A stretch of DNA of 64,000 bases from Candidatus Pacearchaeota archaeon (GTDB lineage: Archaea > Nanoarchaeota > Nanoarchaeia > Pacearchaeales > GW2011-AR1). Made by a program: the position numbers and the translations under genes. Location: assembly GCA_002686195.1 (NCBI GenBank), contig NZAS01000038.1, positions 1-64,000 of the forward strand, written 5' to 3'. Shown here in pieces: positions 6,527 to 14,136 of the stretch. The notes below the pieces were generated by a model, which had not been told where the DNA came from, did not search any database, and saw only the letters and a list, made by a program, of their open reading frames with translations. The number at the start of each line of letters is the position of its first letter. Positions within the stretch are counted from its first letter, which is position 1.

Positions 6527-7374
6527 TGGAAGCAGTATGGAAGAACCACAACCCGCTACTTTCGCGGCCCATTCTTAACCCGACGATGCGGGTGGTTTCG
6601 CATGGCGGCGGGGTGCAGACGTCTACGTTGCTCGTCATGGCCGCGCGTGGCGACATCGGGCCGATGCCAGATGCCGCAATTGTCGCTGATACGGGCGACG
6701 AGCCGAAGGAGGTGTGGGAGTATCTTGATTACATCGAGCCGATGATCCCGTTCCCCATCTACAAGGTGCAGCGCGGGGACATAATCCAACACATCAAGCG
6801 GGGCAAGAACCCGAATGACATAGGCCAGCGCGCCACCCTCCCTCTCTACTTGCAGGATGGGGGGCAGATGATGCGGACATGCACAGCCTCGCTCAAGATT
6901 GACGCTGTGACCGCTAAAATCCGCGAGATGATGGGGCTGACTAAGGGGCAGAAGCCGCCGAAGGATACGCTTGTTGAGGTGTGGATCGGCATCAGTATGG
7001 ACGAGAAGCGCCGCGCTGGAGGATTTCCGGCAAAGCCCTGGCAGTCCGTGCGTTACCCCCTGCTTGAAGCCGATATGACGCGAGGCGATTGCGAACGGTA
7101 TCTTGCGGAGCGACAAATCAAAATCCCGCCGCGTTCTCGCTGTCGGATATGCCCTTATCGCAGTGACGAGAGCTGGCGCGAACTTTCGCCGGAAGATTTT
7201 GAACACGCCTGTCGCGTGGATGACATGATGCGTGAGGGCGGCACCCCTCTAAAGGGCATGGACAGCCTTGCCTACCTCCATCGGGATAGGAAGCCGCTGC
7301 GCGATGTCGATCTTACCGCCCCCAGCATGGGGCTGCCCCTTGAAGACGATTGCTTTGGAGTATGCGGAACATGA
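6526..7374 (+). CDS. PAPS-reductase/PP-loop family protein, 282 aa
   Basis: A PP-loop variant SHGGGVQTS lies near residue 25, where ATP pyrophosphatases have SGGxDS. Cysteines occur at RTCTASLK (mid-protein), CRICPYR and a terminal CFGVC. This matches phage phosphoadenosine phosphosulfate reductase family proteins, which adenylate or reduce a substrate rarely identified. It lies between primase and methyltransferase, so a role in nucleotide or DNA modification is possible but unproven. Unit B has no counterpart. Confidence 0.75.
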   Translation: MEAVWKNHNPLLSRPILNPTMRVVSHGGGVQTSTLLVMAARGDIGPMPDAAIVADTGDEPKEVWEYLDYIEPMIPFPIYKVQRGDIIQHIKRGKNPNDIGQRATLPLYLQDGGQMMRTCTASLKIDAVTAKIREMMGLTKGQKPPKDTLVEVWIGISMDEKRRAGGFPAKPWQSVRYPLLEADMTRGDCERYLAERQIKIPPRSRCRICPYRSDESWRELSPEDFEHACRVDDMMREGGTPLKGMDSLAYLHRDRKPLRDVDLTAPSMGLPLEDDCFGVCGT

Positions 7375-7697
7375 CACGTGCGGAAACGATAAGCTATCCG
7401 GTGCAGATTTGGATTGCAGGCGATCACGCAAAGGCGATCGAGACATGCCGCTCCTATTGTGATGAAATGGGGTTCTGCGTCACGGTTACGCCGACCACCT
7501 ACGTCTACACTGGCGGGCAAGAGGCGGGAGTCTGCATCGGGCTAATCAACTATGGGCGTTTTCCCTCCGAACCACGCTCGATCTTCAACCGCGCTCGCGA
7601 GATTGGCGATGTGCTTTTGAAGGCGCTGGGCAGAAATCATACACCATCCAAGCGCCAGACAGGACGCTTTGGATTAGCCATCGAGAGCGCCGCCTAA
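7371..7697 (+). CDS. hypothetical protein, 108 aa
   Basis: Translationally coupled (ATGA) to the PP-loop gene and overlapping the next start. The sequence looks like a small alpha/beta protein with four cysteines, one pair as CRSYCDEMGFC. No family recognised. Its 3' end (GCGCCGCCTAATGGCTGAGGAC junction, partly shared) marks a mosaic boundary: unit B has a different gene with the same last codons (49842-49997). Confidence 0.6.
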   Translation: MTRAETISYPVQIWIAGDHAKAIETCRSYCDEMGFCVTVTPTTYVYTGGQEAGVCIGLINYGRFPSEPRSIFNRAREIGDVLLKALGRNHTPSKRQTGRFGLAIESAA

Positions 7698-8599
7698 TGG
7701 CTGAGGACATCATCAAGTATCAGGAGGGCCGAGAGGCAGCGATACGCGGGCGCAAGCTTCGGGTGCTGGATCTCTTCAGCGGCATAGGCGGCTTCTCCCT
7801 CGGCCTTGAACGCGCAACAATGGAAGGTGCTGAGTATGTCGGCTTCGAAACAACGGCGTTCTGCGAAATCGAAGAGTTCCCCCGCAAAGTCCTCGCCAAG
7901 CACTGGCCCGATGTGTCCTGCTACCGAGACGTGCGAGAGCTTACCGCAGAGCGACTTGCTGCCGATGGAATTGCCGTCGATGTCATCTGCGGAGGGTTCC
8001 CCTGCCAGGACCTATCGACGAGCGGAACGGGACTTGGCCTTGCTGGTGAGCGAAGCGGGTTATGGTCTGAGTTCAAGAGGCTCATTCGCGACATTCGACC
8101 AAGCTACGTTGTCTTGGAAAACAGCCCAGAGCTGCTTGATGGGTGGTTGGGAGACGTTGTCGGGCCGCTGGCCTCGTTCGGGTATGACGCGGAGTGGGAC
8201 TGCATACCAGCGAGCGCCGTTGGTGCCCCTCACCGCCGCGACCGCATCTGGCTTATTGCCTACCCCTCTGGCGGGGGACAATCGCAGTCGTGGGGATGTC
8301 TCAACACCGTGCATCCAGCGTCGGATGCGTATCGGGAAGCAGATCATGTTGTCGATGCTGTTCAAAGGCGCGCCCTGCCCTTCGTGTGTGGAAGGCATGA
8401 TGGGCTTCCCGGAGGGGTGGACCGCCTTAAAGCCCTCGGAAACGCAGTAGTGCCCCAAATTCCCGAGCTAATCGGACGGGCAATTCTAGCTGCGCAAAAC
8501 ACCACGATACGCGGGGATAAACGCGACGCACGCAAGCATTCTGACTGGCTGCAAGGCTATGATGCAGTCCGGCCCACCAGCACAGCGGGAAGGGAATAG
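7697..8599 (+). CDS. C5 DNA-cytosine methyltransferase inserted into a small gene, 300 aa
   Basis: All key C5-methyltransferase motifs are present: I (DLFSGIGGFSLGLE), IV with catalytic Cys (GGFPCQDLS), VI (ENS in place of the usual ENV), VIII (RRDRIW) and X (ALGNAVVPQI). The target-recognition region is short, as in phage enzymes. The first 18 residues (MAEDIIKYQEGREAAIRG) and the region after residue 270 (IRGDKRDARKHSDW) are the two halves of the 40-aa protein at 49997-50119 of unit B, so the enzyme is an in-frame insertion. It probably protects phage DNA from restriction. A second protein-like frame overlaps it (+1). Confidence 0.85.
   Translation: MAEDIIKYQEGREAAIRGRKLRVLDLFSGIGGFSLGLERATMEGAEYVGFETTAFCEIEEFPRKVLAKHWPDVSCYRDVRELTAERLAADGIAVDVICGGFPCQDLSTSGTGLGLAGERSGLWSEFKRLIRDIRPSYVVLENSPELLDGWLGDVVGPLASFGYDAEWDCIPASAVGAPHRRDRIWLIAYPSGGGQSQSWGCLNTVHPASDAYREADHVVDAVQRRALPFVCGRHDGLPGGVDRLKALGNAVVPQIPELIGRAILAAQNTTIRGDKRDARKHSDWLQGYDAVRPTSTAGRE
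7740..8515. repeat. 11-bp direct repeats bounding the methyltransferase insert
   Basis: CGATACGCGGG occurs at 7740-7750 and 8505-8515, at the two edges of the segment absent from the small gene of unit B, which has a single related copy (CAATACGCGGG). The repeat is either a target duplication or the homology used for recombination. Confidence 0.7.
7806..8450 (+). CDS. +1-frame overlapping ORF with WPRSG/LLPTP/MGFPxGWT motifs
   Basis: In the +1 frame of the methyltransferase there is an open frame with ordered motifs RWPRSGMTRSGTAY, SGLLPTP and MMGFPEGWTALKPSE. These recur, same order and frame offset, in the overlapping ORF of the divergent unit B enzyme (50351-50815), and in my recollection resemble the C-terminal part of some phage methyltransferases. 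The start shown is only the first available codon; expression could instead need frameshifting from the main frame. Confidence 0.4.
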   Translation: MNAQQWKVLSMSASKQRRSAKSKSSPAKSSPSTGPMCPATETCESLPQSDLLPMELPSMSSAEGSPARTYRRAERDLALLVSEAGYGLSSRGSFATFDQATLSWKTAQSCLMGGWETLSGRWPRSGMTRSGTAYQRAPLVPLTAATASGLLPTPLAGDNRSRGDVSTPCIQRRMRIGKQIMLSMLFKGAPCPSCVEGMMGFPEGWTALKPSETQ

Positions 8600-8602
8600 A
8601 AC

Positions 8603-9190
8603 ATGGCACGACGCGGACGGCCTCGCAAAGCGGGCAAGCGCACAGCAAGCGGACGCCTCAAGGCTCAGCCTGTGACCTTCGACAAGGGCACCGAGCGCAC
8701 ACAGGACAAGTTCAGCGTTTATGGCGCAGACGGGTCCGACGCCATCGGCAGGGCCTACGTCATGGGCCTCCTGGGGGCAGACAGCAACGGGCATCCGACG
8801 AGCGAGGCGCTTGACCTGCGCAACCTCGCCCGCAAGATACACCGCGCCTACTGGCCTATGCTGGCGGTAGGGCGCGAGAAGTCATGCCTTGGCCTCGACA
8901 TCAACGGGCAGGCGGTAAACGACAACCTGCTCGACCCAGAGGAACGCGAATACAAGATCAAGCGCGAAAAGCGCCTGACGGACACCCTGCGGACGGTGGA
9001 GCGGATGTCCCGCCAGCACCGCAAGGCATTCGATGACTTGTGCATCGAGCTGCACCCTGACTGCGGTCCCGTATGGCTGGACGCATTGATCTGGGCAAAG
9101 CGCCACGGCAAGGCTGCGGATCGTGCTGACGAACAGGCGATCAAGCGCGCAATCGAGGCATTGGAACAAATCGGGCCGAAATGGGGATAG
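8603..9190 (+). CDS. putative late regulator, Q position, 195 aa
   Basis: A basic N-terminus (MARRGRPRKAGKR) is followed by a largely helical protein with no named domain that I recognise. It lies immediately upstream of a strong promoter (9217-9245) and a long untranslated leader ending in a terminator, exactly where lambda Q lies. Unit B has a 210-aa protein with a similar basic start in the same place (51197-51829), not clearly homologous. The late-antiterminator role is inferred from position. Confidence 0.6.
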   Translation: MARRGRPRKAGKRTASGRLKAQPVTFDKGTERTQDKFSVYGADGSDAIGRAYVMGLLGADSNGHPTSEALDLRNLARKIHRAYWPMLAVGREKSCLGLDINGQAVNDNLLDPEEREYKIKREKRLTDTLRTVERMSRQHRKAFDDLCIELHPDCGPVWLDALIWAKRHGKAADRADEQAIKRAIEALEQIGPKWG

Positions 9191-9216
9191 AAACGCAAAC
9201 GGATGCAGAACAGGGG

Positions 9217-9245
9217 TTGACCACTGCCTGAAAAGCTGCTATGCG
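9217..9245 (+). promoter_or_regulatory. Late promoter (unit A)
   Basis: TTGACC at 9217-9222, 17-bp spacer, TATGCG at 9240-9245. Unit B has TTGACC-N17-TATGGG at the equivalent place, while the spacer sequences differ, so selection acts on the hexamers. Confidence 0.7.
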
Positions 9246-9671
9246 CGTAAATGATATTCGGAATTGTGCCTATTGCCCGTTAGGTGTGAGGCGCAACCGA
9301 AGCGAGATTGCAGGACGGTCCCCGCTCTATAGCGGGCGGTGTGGCTTCCTGCTTCAAGATTGCTGCGGAGTATGCAGGTCGGTTGGGGAACCTGCGCCGG
9401 GTATCGCTTAGCGAGTGGAACCCAACCCCGCCCGGCCCGCAGCATACCATGTTCCCGCTCTGCTTCGGCATCGGGCTTTAAGTCCTAGTTCGCTAGGCCG
9501 CAGGGATGGCCTCCTGCGTAGGCCCTCCCCTCTGTTGCCACGGCACAAGGGAGGGCATTTTTGCATTGGCCAGCGTCCTTATTGCGACAAGGCCAGCCCG
9601 CACCTCGAAAAGCACCGATCACGGACCCTAGTGGGATAGCGTTGGTAGCGGGCAAACATACGGAGGGCCTG
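9246..9671 (+). other. Late leader region without genes (unit A)
   Basis: About 430 bp with no convincing ORF. A 35-bp element (9277-9311) matches unit B 51954-51988 at 34 of 35 positions. Further on are long inverted repeats around 9370-9440, a CCTAG-TTCG-CTAGG hairpin (9484-9497) and a terminator (9522-9562). I read it as an untranslated leader for the late operon, possibly structured for antitermination. No tRNA could be folded from it. Confidence 0.6.
9522..9562 (+). terminator. Rho-independent terminator in late leader (unit A)
   Basis: GCCCTCCC (9522-9529) pairs with GGGAGGGC (9549-9556) and is followed by ATTTTT. A small inner stem (TGCC/GGCA) is in the loop. It lies downstream of the late promoter and before the first late gene, so read-through must be regulated. 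Confidence 0.75.
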
Positions 9672-9932
9672 ATGGACCTCAAGCACTTCGAGAAAGCGAT
9701 AGAGGATCTGCGCAAGGCCAATGAGTGCTGCGCGGCTGCTGCTATGGACGTTGCCGACGTAGAGGGCTGCATCGAGGTGTATCAGCGGAAACTGGAGGCG
9801 TCGAAGGAACGGCTTGCTGAGCAGGCCAAGCTGGCGTCGGATGCTCGCAAGCGCGTTGACGCAATGGTCGAGGTGGCAGTCGAGCCTGCGATACTGATGC
9901 TGTGTGATGGCGCACCAAGTGGCAAAGCGTAA
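9672..9932 (+). CDS. coiled-coil protein, 86 aa
   Basis: ATG preceded by GGAGG. The protein is mostly helical with heptad-like spacing (VEGCIEVYQRKLEASKERLAEQAKLA). First gene of unit A's late operon; unit B has a different 69-aa gene here (52278-52487). Function unknown. Confidence 0.6.
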   Translation: MDLKHFEKAIEDLRKANECCAAAAMDVADVEGCIEVYQRKLEASKERLAEQAKLASDARKRVDAMVEVAVEPAILMLCDGAPSGKA

Positions 9933-9981
9933 CCGGTCACAACGGCGACGGGATGCCGAGAGGGAGCGGCGCGATGACTGA
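9907..9981 (+). CDS. Arg-rich microprotein, 24 aa
   Basis: A 24-codon frame with 10 arginines, sharing the core RSQRRRDA and identical length with unit B 53005-53079. It overlaps the genes on either side. Conservation across units whose surrounding genes differ argues it is translated. It could be a nucleic-acid-binding peptide. Confidence 0.5.
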   Translation: MAHQVAKRNRSQRRRDAERERRDD

Positions 9982-10126
9982 ACTGGTCCACCGAGTTAAC
10001 ACCAAGGCCATTGTGATCCGCATCAAGGTGCCCCGCTCGTTCGGGGTCCGCATGTGGATTGGCACCAAGCTGCTTCACATAGCTGCGATGGTGCTGCCCG
10101 TTACGGTAGAGGTTAGTGATGACTGA
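9974..10126 (+). CDS. small protein, 50 aa
   Basis: Overlaps the Arg-rich microgene and the next gene (ATGACTGA junctions). Content is basic and hydrophobic (KAIVIRIKVPRSFGVRMWIG). No family recognised; only in unit A. Confidence 0.5.
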   Translation: MTELVHRVNTKAIVIRIKVPRSFGVRMWIGTKLLHIAAMVLPVTVEVSDD

Positions 10127-10364
10127 GGCCCCTGCCGCATACTCTGTTGACGATCTGCGCTTTGACCCTGCAATCGGCGCGCGTCTCGACATCATGCTAG
10201 ACGGTAAACCGGTCACCAAGGTGGTCGCATACGACACGATCAAGGGCCAAGTTCTACGCCTCAAGACTGGCGAGGACGGCAACCTTGTCCTGAATGCGGC
10301 CCGCGACGATGTTGTGCGCGAACTGCTAGAGGGCAAGGTAGAGGCTAGACTGCGCAGTGAGTAA
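10119..10364 (+). CDS. hypothetical protein, 81 aa
   Basis: Overlaps the preceding gene. The middle reads as a small beta-rich protein (ARLDIMLDGKPVTKVVAYDTIKGQVLRLKTGEDGNLVL). A 16-codon frame starting GTG at 10357 bridges it to the HNH gene. Function unknown. Confidence 0.55.
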   Translation: MTEAPAAYSVDDLRFDPAIGARLDIMLDGKPVTKVVAYDTIKGQVLRLKTGEDGNLVLNAARDDVVRELLEGKVEARLRSE

Positions 10365-10399
10365 GCAGCGGATGCCCTACAACACGGCACGCTGGAAGC

Positions 10400-10720
10400 A
10401 TGGCTAAGGCTCCGCCGGTCTTCATGAAGCGCCCAGAGCGCAAGGCGTGGAGGCCAGAGAGTAAGCGCGACACAAACCGCATTAGGGGCAGCATGGGGCA
10501 AAAGCTGCGCAAGAGGCGCATGGAGCGCACTAACTGGCTTTGTGAGGATTGCTCGGCAAAGGGCCTAGTCCGTGCCGCTGACGTAGTGGACCACATCAAG
10601 CCATTGGCTCTTGGCGGCGAGGATGTTGACAGCAACACACGTAATTTATGCAATGACTGCCATAAGGTCCGCACCAAGGAGCAGTTTGGGCGTAATACCC
10701 CGCCCCCCACCAAAAGTTGA
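10400..10720 (+). CDS. HNH endonuclease next to terminase, 106 aa
   Basis: An HNH core is visible: CEDCSAKG, VVDHIKPLALGG, then NTRNLCNDCHKVRT, with two CxxC zinc-knuckle pairs. Small HNH proteins directly before the terminase are typical of HK97-like phages, where they assist cos-type genome cleavage. The unit B copy (53109-53444) is nearly identical; homology between units starts at this gene's beginning. Confidence 0.85.
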   Translation: MAKAPPVFMKRPERKAWRPESKRDTNRIRGSMGQKLRKRRMERTNWLCEDCSAKGLVRAADVVDHIKPLALGGEDVDSNTRNLCNDCHKVRTKEQFGRNTPPPTKS

Positions 10721-10793
10721 CAGACTGCGACCCTAGACACCGCCGCCCCAGCAACATTTCTATTCCTGCATAATTCGTTCGGAGGTTTTGACG

Positions 10794-11195
10794 ATGGCTC
10801 GACCACGCAAACCGACGCACCTCCACGTGGTCAGCGGGTCGGCAAAGACCAACCCCGGCAGGCTGGCTGATAGAGAGGCGGAGCCTGTGGCTGACGATGA
10901 CATTCGCGGGATCGAGGCTCCGGATTATCTGGACGAAGGGCTTGCGGCAATTTGGCGCGAGGTGGCCGGGATGCTTCACGCGAGGGTCGCGTCCAACCCG
11001 GACATGATCGCGCTGGAGGCCCTTGTTAGGCTGGTCGCGCGGATGCGGACTGGCGAGATGTCGGCAGCGGACTACGCGCGCTTGCAAGGCTACCTTGGAG
11101 AGTTCGGCATGACGCCCGCTAGTCGGTCGAAGGTATCGCAGGGCAAGAAGGCGGTCGAGAAGAAGGGCTTCGCCGCGCTTAAGGGTGCCGGGTGA
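10794..11195 (+). CDS. terS: Terminase small subunit, P27 family, 133 aa
   Basis: The opening MARPRKPTHLHVVSG, the middle EAPDYLDEGLAAIWREVAGML and the closing GMTPASRSKV fit the P27/gp3 terminase small-subunit family. GGAGG lies upstream. The stop overlaps the large-subunit start by 4 bp. It recognises phage DNA ends for packaging. Confidence 0.9.
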   Translation: MARPRKPTHLHVVSGSAKTNPGRLADREAEPVADDDIRGIEAPDYLDEGLAAIWREVAGMLHARVASNPDMIALEALVRLVARMRTGEMSAADYARLQGYLGEFGMTPASRSKVSQGKKAVEKKGFAALKGAG

Positions 11196-12868
11196 CGTTC
11201 ACCGAACGCGCTAAGGCCTACGCCTCAGCAATTGCGAAAGGCGAGATTGACGCTTGCCGACTGGTTCGGCTTTCGTGCCAGCGGTTCTTGGACGACATCG
11301 AACGTAAGGATTGGAAGTTCAAGCCCGAGCTGGTGGAGCGGGTCTGCGGCTTCGCGGAATTGATGCCGCACGTTAAAGGCAAGTGGGCGCGGACGCGAGA
11401 GTTCATCAAGCTTGAAGACTGGCAAGTCTTCATCTTGGCTTGCCTGTTCGGGTTTGTTGACGGCGAAGGGCGGCGGCGGTTCCGCCAAGCCTACATCATG
11501 CTGCCGAGAAAGCAGGGCAAGTCAATCCTCGCTGCGGTGATCGGCCTCTATATGCTGACCCTCGATGGCGAGGCAGGGGCGGAGGTCTATTGCGGCGCGA
11601 CTAGCGAGGCGCAGGCTTGGGAAGTGTTCCGGCCCGCTAAGCAGATGGCGCAGCAGGCGGGTGAAACTCCCGGCGAGTTCTTGGCGGAGTTCGACGCGGA
11701 TGTTGCGGCGAAGTCGATCTACACAGCAGACGGCTCCCGCTTTCAGCCGGTGATCGGCAAGCCGGGGGACGGTAGTTCGCCGCATTGCGCTATCATTGAC
11801 GAATACCACGAACACGACACGCCCGACCAGTTCGACACGATGCTGACCGGCATGGGCGCTCGCGAGCAACCGCTGGCGCTGGTGATTACTACGGCAGGCG
11901 ATAACGTTGGCGGCCCCTGCCACGACATGCAGAAGTTTGCCGAGGATGTGCTGGAGGGCGTGATCGGAGACGATCAGTTCTTCGGTATCATCTACACGAT
12001 AGACAAGGCGGACGACTGGCGCGACTTCGACGTTTGGAAGAAGGCCAACCCGAACCTTGGCGTCTCGATCTTCGAGGACTTTCTAAGGGCGCGGCACCAA
12101 GAGGCGATCAACCGGCCCTCAAAGCAGGGTATCAACCTGACGAAGCACCTCAACGTGTGGGTTTCGTCGCGCGATGCCTGGTTGAATATGTCTGATTGGC
12201 AGGCGTGCGCCGATGGCGGGCTGACGCTGGATGAGATGGCGGGGTGCGAGGCATGGATCGGCCTCGACCTTGCAACGAAGGTGGACGTTGCTGCGCTGGT
12301 CGCAAAGATCAGGATGGCAGACGGGCGCTTTGCCTACTGGCCGTTTTTCTATCTGCCTGAAGCGCAGGTTCTAGAGGGCAAGTCAAAGAACTCGGCGGCG
12401 TATGGCGGTTGGGCGGCATCGGGCCATCTGAACCTGACGCCGGGGGACGCAACAGATTTTGAGTATGTGGCCGAAGACATTCGGAAGCTGGCGAAGCTTC
12501 TGGATGTGCAGGCCTTGGGCTTTGACCCGTATCAGGGTCATCATCTTTCACAGCAGCTTATGAGTGAAGGGCTGCCGGTTATCGAATACCCGATGCAGAC
12601 GCGCACGCTGTCCCCGCCCATGCGGGAGATGGAGGCGGCGATTGCGGCGAAGAGGCGTGTTCACCCCGGCAACCCGATGTTCGACTGGATGGCTTCCAAC
12701 GTTACGGCGAAGGAAGACGGGCGCGGCAATATCTATCCGCGCAAACCGCACGGGCAGGACCACCTGAAGATCGACGGAATAACGGCTGCGCTGATGGCGG
12801 AGGGACTGAGCATGGAAGAAACCGAAGGCCGCTCCGTTTATGAAGAGCGCGGGATCTTGGTGTTCTGA
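11192..12868 (+). CDS. terL: Terminase large subunit, 558 aa
   Basis: The ATPase P-loop variant PRKQGKS is at residues 105-111 and Walker B IIDE at about 201-204, in a Terminase_1-type protein. The nuclease half carries acidic residues (WIGLDLATKVDVAAL near 353). Length is normal. It drives DNA into proheads. GTG start coupled to terS; its stop overlaps the portal ATG. Very close to unit B 53900-55576. Confidence 0.95.
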   Translation: MTFTERAKAYASAIAKGEIDACRLVRLSCQRFLDDIERKDWKFKPELVERVCGFAELMPHVKGKWARTREFIKLEDWQVFILACLFGFVDGEGRRRFRQAYIMLPRKQGKSILAAVIGLYMLTLDGEAGAEVYCGATSEAQAWEVFRPAKQMAQQAGETPGEFLAEFDADVAAKSIYTADGSRFQPVIGKPGDGSSPHCAIIDEYHEHDTPDQFDTMLTGMGAREQPLALVITTAGDNVGGPCHDMQKFAEDVLEGVIGDDQFFGIIYTIDKADDWRDFDVWKKANPNLGVSIFEDFLRARHQEAINRPSKQGINLTKHLNVWVSSRDAWLNMSDWQACADGGLTLDEMAGCEAWIGLDLATKVDVAALVAKIRMADGRFAYWPFFYLPEAQVLEGKSKNSAAYGGWAASGHLNLTPGDATDFEYVAEDIRKLAKLLDVQALGFDPYQGHHLSQQLMSEGLPVIEYPMQTRTLSPPMREMEAAIAAKRRVHPGNPMFDWMASNVTAKEDGRGNIYPRKPHGQDHLKIDGITAALMAEGLSMEETEGRSVYEERGILVF

Positions 12869-14136
12869 TGGGCTTTTTGACACGCATCTCGGACTGGATT
12901 GACCCGCCTAGCGTCGAGCCTACGGCAGTTGCGCCTACGGTTCCGGTGCAGGCTTATTCGGTGATCGACCTCGCGAGCGATGCAGGCCTAGAGGACTTCC
13001 TGCGCAACGGTAGCGGCAATCTTGCCGGTGCCACGATGAACCGCAAGACCGTGATGCGGAACACCGCTGTTAAACGCAGTGTCAACCTCATCTCGAATGT
13101 CATGGGTATGCTGCCCCTGCACCTTTTGCAGAAGGCGGATGGCGGGGATGACAAGAAGGCCCGCGACCACGCGCTGTTCGAGATTCTTGCCGACAAGACG
13201 AACACACAGCAGGACGCTTTTCAGTTTCGCCGCCTTGTGCAGCGTTGGGCGCTGGTCGATGGCAATGGCTATGCCGAAGTGCTGCGCTCGCGCGGACGTA
13301 TTACCGGATTGATGCCGATACACCCTAGCAAGGTGCAAAAGCGCGAGAACTGGGGCGACCCTTACAAGGTCAACAACTCCAACGGCGGCACGCGGGTCAT
13401 CGCGCCCGAGAATATGTTTCACCTTATGGGTGATAGCGACGATGGCCTTAACGGTATCTCGCTGCTCGATGAGGCTGCGGATGCTCTGGGCCTCGCGTTG
13501 CAGGCCGACAAAGCGGCTGCGCGGCTGTTCAAGCATGGCGCACTAATCCGCGATGTGCTGTCCAAGGAAGGCAAGCTGAGTAAGGAAGCTATAGCCAACC
13601 TGAAAGAGAGCCTTGGCGATGAATACGGCGGTTCGGACAACGCCAACCGCACCTTGGTCCTCGAAGAGGGCCTTAAATACCAATCCGTGCAGGCGAACGC
13701 GAAGGACAGCCAGCACCTAGAAACCCGCGACCACCAGATCGAGGAAATCGCCCGCGTGTTCGGGATGCCGCGCCCGTTCCTGATGATGGACGATACAAGC
13801 TGGGGCAGCGGGATCGAGCAGCTTGGCATCTACTTCACAACCTACACGCTCGCGCCGTGGCTCAAAGCTTGGGAATCGGCAATCAGCCGCATTCTCCTAA
13901 CCAACGAAGAGCGCCGAAGCGGGCTTTATCCGAAGTTCAATGAGCGTGCCTTGCTGCGCGGTTCGATGGCCGACCAGGCCGAGTTCTTCAGCAAGATGAT
14001 GGGTTCCGGCGGCTCGCCGCAGATCATGGAACAAAATGAGGCTCGGGCGCTGCTCGACCTTCCCGAGCACCCGGAAGGTTCCGGGCTTAATAGCGGTGCA
14101 GTCAATGGAGGTGGCGACAATGCCCCGACCGAATAA
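12868..14136 (+). CDS. Portal protein, HK97 family, 422 aa
   Basis: Order and motifs fit phage_portal: RNTAVKRSVNLISNVMGMLPLHL near residue 63, a central GLNGISLLDEAADALGL and an RDHQIEEIARVFGMPRPFL helix. It forms the dodecameric DNA gate at the capsid vertex. The C-terminus is Gly/Asn-rich and overlaps the protease start. Nearly identical to unit B 55576-56844. Confidence 0.93.
   Translation: MGFLTRISDWIDPPSVEPTAVAPTVPVQAYSVIDLASDAGLEDFLRNGSGNLAGATMNRKTVMRNTAVKRSVNLISNVMGMLPLHLLQKADGGDDKKARDHALFEILADKTNTQQDAFQFRRLVQRWALVDGNGYAEVLRSRGRITGLMPIHPSKVQKRENWGDPYKVNNSNGGTRVIAPENMFHLMGDSDDGLNGISLLDEAADALGLALQADKAAARLFKHGALIRDVLSKEGKLSKEAIANLKESLGDEYGGSDNANRTLVLEEGLKYQSVQANAKDSQHLETRDHQIEEIARVFGMPRPFLMMDDTSWGSGIEQLGIYFTTYTLAPWLKAWESAISRILLTNEERRSGLYPKFNERALLRGSMADQAEFFSKMMGSGGSPQIMEQNEARALLDLPEHPEGSGLNSGAVNGGGDNAPTE

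Noticed and set aside
9330..9445. Possible tRNA in the late leader (GCAGGT...ACCTGC arm and paired ends)
   Set aside because: No T-arm with GTTC at the right place and no standard anticodon arm; pairing is better explained as an mRNA leader structure.
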